Assembly (NCBI GenBank): GCA_003248805.1 | Contig: QFQY01000056.1 | Coordinates: 1-30,731, forward strand | DNA: 30,731 nucleotides | Direction of reading: 5' to 3' | Source of the DNA: Chelatococcus sp. | GTDB lineage: Bacteria > Pseudomonadota > Alphaproteobacteria > Rhizobiales > Beijerinckiaceae | Shown here: positions 25,708 through 30,731 of the stretch, piece by piece | How positions within the stretch are numbered: position 1 is the first letter of the stretch | Layout: each line of letters begins with the position of its first letter | Position numbers and translations under genes: made by a program | The notes under the pieces: generated by a model | The model's input: the letters and a program-made list of their open reading frames with translations, nothing else | Databases searched by the model: none | Told to the model about the DNA's origin: nothing

Positions 25708-26331
25708 GCGTCGCTTCAGCACGGCATAATAGGCCCAGAGCAGGCGCGCGGCGACGCCGCGCCACGGCCGCCACGCCTCCGCGAGCCCCTGCAGCTCCTT
25801 CGCGCCCGGGCGACGCTCCAGGCCGAAGGCGGCCCGTGCCGCTTCCTGGATGGCGAGATCGCCCGCGGCGAAGCCGTCGCGATGGCCGAGGCAGAACAGC
25901 AGATAAATGTCGGCGGTCCAGGGGCCCAGGCCGGAGACGGCGCACAGGCGCGCATGGACGTCCTCCGGCGCAGCCTGTTCGAGAGCTTCGAAGGCGAGGC
26001 TGCCTTCGGCGATGGCCGCCGCGACCGCCCGCAGCGTGCGCTGCTTGGGGCGCGAGAGACCGGCCAGCCGCATCTCCTCGTCGCTCGCGGCCAGTACGCG
26101 CTCCGGGGTGAGCGGCGCCAGCACGGCGTCGACCCGTGCCTGGACGGCGCGCGCGCTCGCCACGGAGAGCTGCTGGGCGACGACGATGGAGACGAGACCC
26201 GGGAAGCCGCCCTCCCGCCGGCGCAGAGGCGGCAGGCCGGTGCGCTCGATCACCGTCGACCAGCGAGGATCGAGCAGGGCGAGCGCGGCCATGCCTTCCT
26301 CGAGATCGGCTTCGCTGGCGATGAGCTGCAT
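25696..26331 (-). CDS. DNA-3-methyladenine glycosylase II family (AlkA-like)
   Basis: This 211-residue HhH-GPD DNA repair glycosylase removes alkylated bases such as 3-methyladenine. The block IVVAQQLSVASARAVQARV (49-67) leads into the helix-hairpin-helix ARLCAVSGLGPWTADIYLLF (127-146). The catalytic Asp is Asp158 in FAAGDLAIQEAAR. The protein lacks the N-terminal domain of E. coli AlkA, which is common for this shorter subfamily. There is no iron-sulfur Cys cluster, unlike endonuclease III or MutY. It stands alone, divergent from the tRNA-modification gene. Confidence 0.9.
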   Translation of the reverse strand: MQLIASEADLEEGMAALALLDPRWSTVIERTGLPPLRRREGGFPGLVSIVVAQQLSVASARAVQARVDAVLAPLTPERVLAASDEEMRLAGLSRPKQRTLRAVAAAIAEGSLAFEALEQAAPEDVHARLCAVSGLGPWTADIYLLFCLGHRDGFAAGDLAIQEAARAAFGLERRPGAKELQGLAEAWRPWRGVAARLLWAYYAVLKRREGV

Positions 26332-26453
26332 GGGTCCTCTCTGGTCATGCGAGCGCGACAGCGCGTGTCGGCAGTCGCCTCGCCAGGCCTCTCGCGGCTC
26401 CTGGCCCCGTTCGCCCCTTGGCCGTCCGGCCGCGCGACCATAAGACAGGGGCG

Positions 26454-27344
26454 ATGGCGACGTCTCCTGCCGCTCACGAGCAGCCCGTGCTGCGCTTCGC
26501 GCCGAGCCCGAACGGGCGGCTGCATCTCGGCCACGCCCTGTCGGCGCTGGTCAACGAGCGCTTCGCCGCGCGTCTGCGAGGGCGGCTGCTGCTCAGGATC
26601 GAGGATATCGATCCCGGCCGCTGCCGGCCCGAATTCGAGACCGCGATCCATGAGGACCTCGCCTGGCTCGGCCTGCGTTTCGACGGCGCGGCGCGCCGGC
26701 AGTCCGAGCATCTTCCCGACTACGAGGCGGCGCTGGCCCGGCTCGCCGGCATGAACCTGCTCTATCCCTGCTTCTGTTCGCGCCAGGCGGTCAAGGCGGT
26801 TGTCGCGGAGCGGGAGGCGGGAGGGGGCGGCTGGCCGCGCGATCCGGATGGCGCGCCGCTCTATCCCGGCTGCTGCCGGTCGCTGAATCCCGATGAGGCG
26901 CGACGGCGCGTCGCGGCGGGGGAACCGCATGCGCTGCGGCTTCGCATGGACGAGGCCGTGCGGCTCGCCGGCGCGCTGCGCTATCGACATTTCGATGAGG
27001 AGGGCTTGGAAACCGACGTCCCGGCCGATCCGTCGCGCTGGGGGGATGTCGTCCTCGCCCGCAGGGACGTGCCGACGAGCTACCATCTCGCCGTCGTCGT
27101 CGACGACGCGCTTCAGGGCGTGACGCATGTCGTGCGCGGGCGCGATCTGGAGGCCGCGACCGACATCCATGTCCTGCTGCAGCGTCTGCTCGGCCTGCCG
27201 ACGCCGCTCTATCACTTCCACCGGCTGCTCCTCGATGCCGATGGCCAGAAGCTGGCCAAGAGCCGGGGCTCGCGCAGCCTCGCCGATCTGCGCGCCGAGG
27301 GGCTGGGGCCCGTCGAGCTCCGCCAGCGCCTCGGTTTCGCCTGA
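26454..27344 (+). CDS. gluQ: Glutamyl-Q tRNA(Asp) synthetase
   Basis: This 296-residue truncated glutamyl-tRNA synthetase paralogue lacks the anticodon-binding domain. It attaches glutamate to the queuosine base at the wobble position of tRNA(Asp). The class I motifs are HLGH (24-27, after RFAPSPNGR) and KLAKS (266-270). The zinc site, conserved in this family and not needed in most GltX proteins, is Cys106, Cys108, Tyr137 and Cys141. The ATG at 26454 has AGGGG directly upstream. No dksA or queuosine genes are adjacent. Confidence 0.94.
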   Translation: MATSPAAHEQPVLRFAPSPNGRLHLGHALSALVNERFAARLRGRLLLRIEDIDPGRCRPEFETAIHEDLAWLGLRFDGAARRQSEHLPDYEAALARLAGMNLLYPCFCSRQAVKAVVAEREAGGGGWPRDPDGAPLYPGCCRSLNPDEARRRVAAGEPHALRLRMDEAVRLAGALRYRHFDEEGLETDVPADPSRWGDVVLARRDVPTSYHLAVVVDDALQGVTHVVRGRDLEAATDIHVLLQRLLGLPTPLYHFHRLLLDADGQKLAKSRGSRSLADLRAEGLGPVELRQRLGFA

Positions 27345-27355
27345 GTCGGGGCGAA

Positions 27356-28273
27356 TCAGCCGACGCCGAGCCAGGTCAGCCAGGCCGCGGTGGTGAAAAG
27401 CGAGAGCAGAGTCGAGAGCGTGATCGCGCTCGAAGCGTCGGCCACGCCCTGGCGGTAGCGTTCGGCGAAGAGATAGGCATTGATTCCGCAGGGGCAGGCG
27501 GCGAAGAGCACCGCGACGCCCGACCAGTGAGCGGGCATGTCGAAGACATGCACGGCGAGAACATAGACCAGCAGCGGATGCAGGCCGAGCTTGAGCGCGC
27601 TCAGCACCATCGGCAGGCCGATCCCGGACTCCAGCCCGTAGCGACGCATCGCGATCCCGAGGCTGATCAGCGCGCAGGGCACGGCCGAGCCTGCGATCAG
27701 GTCGACGATCGTCCAGACCGGCTGTGGAATCTGCCCGACGACGGGACGCAGCACGGCGCCGAGAATGATGCCGATGATGATGGGGTGGGTGAAGAGCCGC
27801 TTCAGCAAGGCGGGAATGGAGGCGGAGCGGCCCTCCGCGAGCAGCGTCGCGATCGTCATGGTCACGGGCAGATGCACGGCCAGCAGCATGCCGAGCGGTA
27901 CGGCGCCGGCGTCGCCATAGGCCTTCAGGATCATCGGGACGCCGACGAAGACGGTGTTGGACTGGGCGGCCGAGAAGCCGGAGACCACGAGCTCCGGACC
28001 CTTGCGGCCGAAGGCCCGGCTCGCGATCAGCATGGCCAGCGCCCAGACGACGCCCAGGCCGGCGAAATAGGCGATCCAGTAGCCCCAGGGCTGTGTCGGC
28101 GGGATCTCGGCCTTGGCGAGCGTGCGAAAGAGAAGGCAGGGCACCGCCAGCACGAAGACGTAGTCGGACAGGCCTTCGCCTGTCGTCTCGCGCAGGATCT
28201 TCGACCAGCGCGCGCCGTAGCCGAGCCCGATCAGGCCGAAGACCGGCAGGACGATGAGAAGGGAGGCGAGCAT
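27356..28273 (-). CDS. AEC-family transporter
   Basis: This 305-residue inner-membrane protein has about ten hydrophobic segments in two halves, as in the auxin efflux carrier family. Family marks are the N-terminal LLIVLPVFGLIGLGYGARW, SAAQSNTVFVGVPMIL (near 100-115) and the C-terminal SGVAVLFAACPCGINAYLFAERY (near 248-270). Bacterial members carry dicarboxylates such as malate or malonate, among others; the substrate here is unknown. It ends 11 bases from the convergent gluQ stop. The M23 peptidase gene upstream ends 115 bases before it, so the two could share a transcript. Confidence 0.9.
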   Translation of the reverse strand: MLASLLIVLPVFGLIGLGYGARWSKILRETTGEGLSDYVFVLAVPCLLFRTLAKAEIPPTQPWGYWIAYFAGLGVVWALAMLIASRAFGRKGPELVVSGFSAAQSNTVFVGVPMILKAYGDAGAVPLGMLLAVHLPVTMTIATLLAEGRSASIPALLKRLFTHPIIIGIILGAVLRPVVGQIPQPVWTIVDLIAGSAVPCALISLGIAMRRYGLESGIGLPMVLSALKLGLHPLLVYVLAVHVFDMPAHWSGVAVLFAACPCGINAYLFAERYRQGVADASSAITLSTLLSLFTTAAWLTWLGVG

Positions 28274-28388
28274 CGCGTGCTGGGGACCCGTGAAGCCGGA
28301 ACGGCAGCTTCCGTCCGGTGGTCGTTCGCGCCGGCGAAGTCAAGCGTCCAGAGACGGGCGAGGGGGCTGCTGGCCGGCCGCCATGCAC

Positions 28389-30401
28389 TCAGCGCAATTG
28401 CGCGAGCGTGCCGCCGGCGCGTTCGACCAGCCCGCGAATCTCCTCGCGCTGGCGCTTGAACTCCGCCAGTGAGCGCCCTTCGAGCTCGCGGCCGCGCGGA
28501 ACCCGGATCTTCATCGGGTTCACGAAATTGTCGTTGACCTTGACCTCGTAGTGCAGATGCGGGCCGGTCGAGAGGCCGGTCGAGCCGAGATAGCCGATCA
28601 CCTGCCCCTGGCGGACCTTGGCGCCCGGGACGATGCCCTTGGCGAAGTTCGACTGGTGGGAATAGGTCGTGACGTAGCCGTTGGCATGCTGGATCACGGT
28701 GTGCTTGCCATAGCCGGACGACCACCCGGCCTCGAGGATCGTGCCGTTGCCGGCGGCCAGGATCGGCGTGCCGATCTTGTTGGCCCAGTCGACGCCGGTA
28801 TGCATCTTCGAATAGCGCATGATCGGATGGTAGCGCATCCCGAAGCCCGAGCGCATCTCGCCATCGGCGATGGGCTTGCGCAGCAGGAACTTCTTCAGCG
28901 ATTTCCCGTCGTCGTCGAAATAGTCGATCAGCCCGTCCTCGGGGGCCTGATAGCGGAAGACGCGCCGCATATCGCCGTTGACCGTGAGGGTGGCCGAGAG
29001 GATCTCGGCGCGCTCGCCGTCGTCGTCGTCGGTGAACAGCACCTCGAGGCTGTCGCCGCCGCGCACGCGCTGCTGGAAGTCGAGGTCGTAGGAGAAGATC
29101 CGGACGAGCTCGTCGATCAGCGCCCGGGGCAGGTCGTGGCGCAATCCGGTCTCGTAGAGGCTCTCATAGAGCCGCGCGCCCCCGCTGCCGCCTTCCTCGT
29201 CGTCGTCCTCGACCTGCGGGCGCTGCGCCGCGATCGGCTGAGGCGGCAGGTTCACCGGCACGAACAGGCCCTTGTCGTTGATCGCGACGGTGCCGTCCGG
29301 CTGGCCGTTGGACAGCAGCGAGACGCGCACGATCTGGCGCGGATCGTCGGTCCTGGGCCCGGGCGCGTAGAGCGCCTGCAGGACCTGCCCCTCCGGCAGC
29401 GGGGATGTCTTCACCCGGCCGCCGAAGGCCTGGATCATGCCGCGAATCTGCTCGGCCGGGGCGCCCGCGGCACGCAGGACCTGTTCGAAGTTCTCGCCGC
29501 GCCGCGCCAGGAGCAGCTTCTCCTCCACCAGCGGCTCGCGCGAGGCGGGAATCGGTGTCTTGAGCGCGTTGGTGACGTTCTCCGGCACGACGCGAACCTC
29601 GATGCCGGAGAAGCGGGCGTCGGTCGCCGGCGCATAGGCGAGCAGATCGCCGGACGCCTGCGCCTGCCCGCCGAGCGTGCGACTCAGCATCAGCTGCGGC
29701 GGAATCGGCAGGGCACGCTGGCGACCGGAGGCGGCCATGTTGGCGCGCTCCTCCTCGATCTGGCTCACCACCTCGGCATCGCCGAGCTGGAGCTTGCCCG
29801 CCGGAATGGCGATGTCGCCGAGATCCCGCTTGACGATCGTCACGTCGGCGTCGGGCACTTCCACGACCGGCTCGGCATAGCGCTCGTTCGGCTGGCCGCC
29901 TTCGGCGAAGAGCCGCAGCGGATTGAAGGGCGGGATGTCCGTGGCGTAGACGCCGGTCGTCAGCGAGAGGCTGGAGGCCAGCCGGACCACGGGGCGCACG
30001 CGGATCACCTCGCGCTCGCCGACGCGCTGGGACATCGGTGCGCGCACGACATGCCGCGCCGCCATGACCGGCTGGTCGGAGACGAGCTTGTCGCCCTTGC
30101 GCGCGCCGCCCCCGGCGCCCGCGGCCGAGGAGGCCCGCGCGGTCACCGTCTCGGGCTGTTCGGGATAGCTGGTGTCGCCGCGCATCGCGACGAGGATCGC
30201 GGCCCCGAGCAGGGCCGCTCCGCAGGAGCCCACGAGGGCGCAGGCGAAAAGCCAGCGCAGGGATACCCCGCGGCGATCGAGCACCTGCTGTCGCGATCCG
30301 GCCGGCTGGATGGGAGGCTCGATGCCGAGATCGACCAGAAGCGCCGCCGCCTCGGGGGCGAGCGGTTCGGCTGGCAGAGCGAACTCGGGATGGGCATTCA
30401 T
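28389..30401 (-). CDS. Membrane-anchored M23 (LytM) family metallopeptidase
   Basis: The product is 670 residues from ATG 30401; an in-frame start upstream would add 61 residues with no family character. An N-terminal cytoplasmic part (1-48) leads to one transmembrane helix (about 49-73). A long, low-complexity periplasmic region (74-430) follows, with an acidic patch EDDDEEGG, then a segment of mixed helix and beta resembling the OapA/LysM-like modules often found before the catalytic part. The LytM domain (about 510-640) keeps the zinc and catalytic residues: His534 and Asp538 in MHTGVDW, His582 in TYSHQ, His615 and His617 in GPHLHYEV. It should cleave peptidoglycan cross-bridges during growth or division. 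The family is shared with MepM and DipM; the exact role is unknown. Confidence 0.92.
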   Translation of the reverse strand: MNAHPEFALPAEPLAPEAAALLVDLGIEPPIQPAGSRQQVLDRRGVSLRWLFACALVGSCGAALLGAAILVAMRGDTSYPEQPETVTARASSAAGAGGGARKGDKLVSDQPVMAARHVVRAPMSQRVGEREVIRVRPVVRLASSLSLTTGVYATDIPPFNPLRLFAEGGQPNERYAEPVVEVPDADVTIVKRDLGDIAIPAGKLQLGDAEVVSQIEEERANMAASGRQRALPIPPQLMLSRTLGGQAQASGDLLAYAPATDARFSGIEVRVVPENVTNALKTPIPASREPLVEEKLLLARRGENFEQVLRAAGAPAEQIRGMIQAFGGRVKTSPLPEGQVLQALYAPGPRTDDPRQIVRVSLLSNGQPDGTVAINDKGLFVPVNLPPQPIAAQRPQVEDDDEEGGSGGARLYESLYETGLRHDLPRALIDELVRIFSYDLDFQQRVRGGDSLEVLFTDDDDGERAEILSATLTVNGDMRRVFRYQAPEDGLIDYFDDDGKSLKKFLLRKPIADGEMRSGFGMRYHPIMRYSKMHTGVDWANKIGTPILAAGNGTILEAGWSSGYGKHTVIQHANGYVTTYSHQSNFAKGIVPGAKVRQGQVIGYLGSTGLSTGPHLHYEVKVNDNFVNPMKIRVPRGRELEGRSLAEFKRQREEIRGLVERAGGTLAQLR

Positions 30402-30731
30402 CTCGGGCGGTCTTGCAGTCCTGAAGCCAGGCCCCGCCCTGGAGGGGAGGCCGGGAAAGTCCCACGGAGGTCGGAGACCATGCGTCGGACGGCGGCGGGA
30501 ATCAATCACCCCGCCTCGCGCCGTCCCGCGGCGGTGTGCCGGGGGAATGCGGCTCTTTCCGGGCGCCATACACGCGCATGCCATACGCGCGCGCCTGTTG
30601 TATAAGGTCTGCCGTCTCCGGCGGGCGAGATTTTCGGCGTCGCGTGGTCTTTTGTCGAAAAAGTTTCAAAAAGGTCGTTGACATGCTGAGTGGGTGGCGC
30701 CTATAACCCGCCCATCGAGACGGCGCCGCCG
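30402..30731. other. Right-end non-coding region, 330 bases
   Basis: There is no supportable gene here. The left part is the leader of the minus-strand M23 peptidase gene and includes GC-rich alternating stretches (around 30570-30596). The right part carries an AT-rich tract and a strong plus-strand promoter, entered separately. Confidence 0.6.
30655..30707 (+). promoter_or_regulatory. Strong sigma70-type promoter with A-rich upstream element, probably rRNA operon
   Basis: TTGACA (30678-30683) and CTATAA (30701-30706) are 17 bases apart. TATAAC at 30702-30707 gives an 18-base spacing. Directly upstream, gaaaaagtttcaaaaagg (from 30657) is an unusual A-tract in this GC-rich DNA and resembles an UP element. 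The following cccatcgagacggcgcc resembles leaders I associate with Rhizobiales 16S operons. The transcribed gene lies beyond the window, so the rrn assignment is an inference. Confidence 0.6.

Noticed and set aside
26250..28388. Minus-strand frame of about 712 codons spanning the AEC transporter, gluQ and part of the glycosylase
   Set aside because: It covers three well-supported genes in other frames; the apparent fusion is a stop-poor shadow frame.
28551..30605. Plus-strand open frame of about 684 codons opposite the M23 peptidase
   Set aside because: It has no recognisable domain and a His/Asp/Arg-rich shadow composition, and it runs antisense to a gene with an intact LytM active site.

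Overview
The window is a GC-rich (roughly two-thirds G+C by eye), densely coded alphaproteobacterial segment, most likely from the order Hyphomicrobiales (Rhizobiales); a Bosea- or Methylobacterium-like genome would fit, but the genus is a guess. The order is suggested by the acpXL/lpxXL locus for the very-long-chain fatty acid (VLCFA) of lipid A, by the F1-ATPase zeta inhibitor gene divergent from purC, and by the rhizobial-style promoter at the right end.

Layout. 1-1298: an apparently intact IS5-family insertion sequence whose right end cuts off the 3' part of a gamma-glutamyltransferase gene (1300-2631, minus strand). 2767-4887: a LemA lipoprotein and two TPM-domain proteins in one operon. 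4926-5696: a DUF1223 thioredoxin-like exported protein. 5772-12612, minus strand: the VLCFA-lipid A operon, read acpXL, fabZ, fabF2, fabF1, SDR ketoreductase, a ParD/ParE-like toxin-antitoxin pair, an MDR (alcohol-dehydrogenase-like) reductase, lpxXL. Taken together it could supply a carrier protein, a full condensation/reduction/dehydration/reduction cycle and the final acyltransferase. One of the two ketosynthases has lost its catalytic cysteine and resembles a chain-length factor.

12840-14765: a methyl-accepting chemotaxis protein, separated by a bidirectional terminator from acnA (14847-17546, minus). 17801-21128: cytochrome c maturation genes ccmA, ccmB, ccmC, ccmD and ccmG, mostly with 4-base overlaps but broken by a small minus-strand gene between ccmB and ccmC. 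ccmE, ccmF and ccmH are not here. 21164-24050, minus: purC, a lipoprotein, purS, a GNAT acetyltransferase and purQ; purL is not here.

24441-24764: ATPase zeta subunit. 24889-25680: HpcH/HpaI aldolase. 25696-26331: AlkA-type DNA glycosylase (minus). 26454-27344: glutamyl-Q tRNA(Asp) synthetase. 27356-28273: AEC-family transporter (minus). 28389-30401: large membrane-anchored M23 peptidase (minus). The last 60 bases hold a strong promoter of rRNA-operon type pointing out of the window. The window therefore starts at an IS end and stops just inside what may be an rrn leader, as expected of a contig bounded by two repeats.

No tRNA, rRNA body, CRISPR array, prophage or obviously new defence system was seen. 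The most interesting region is the lipid A locus with its Cys-less ketosynthase, embedded toxin-antitoxin pair and paired hairpins after acpXL.
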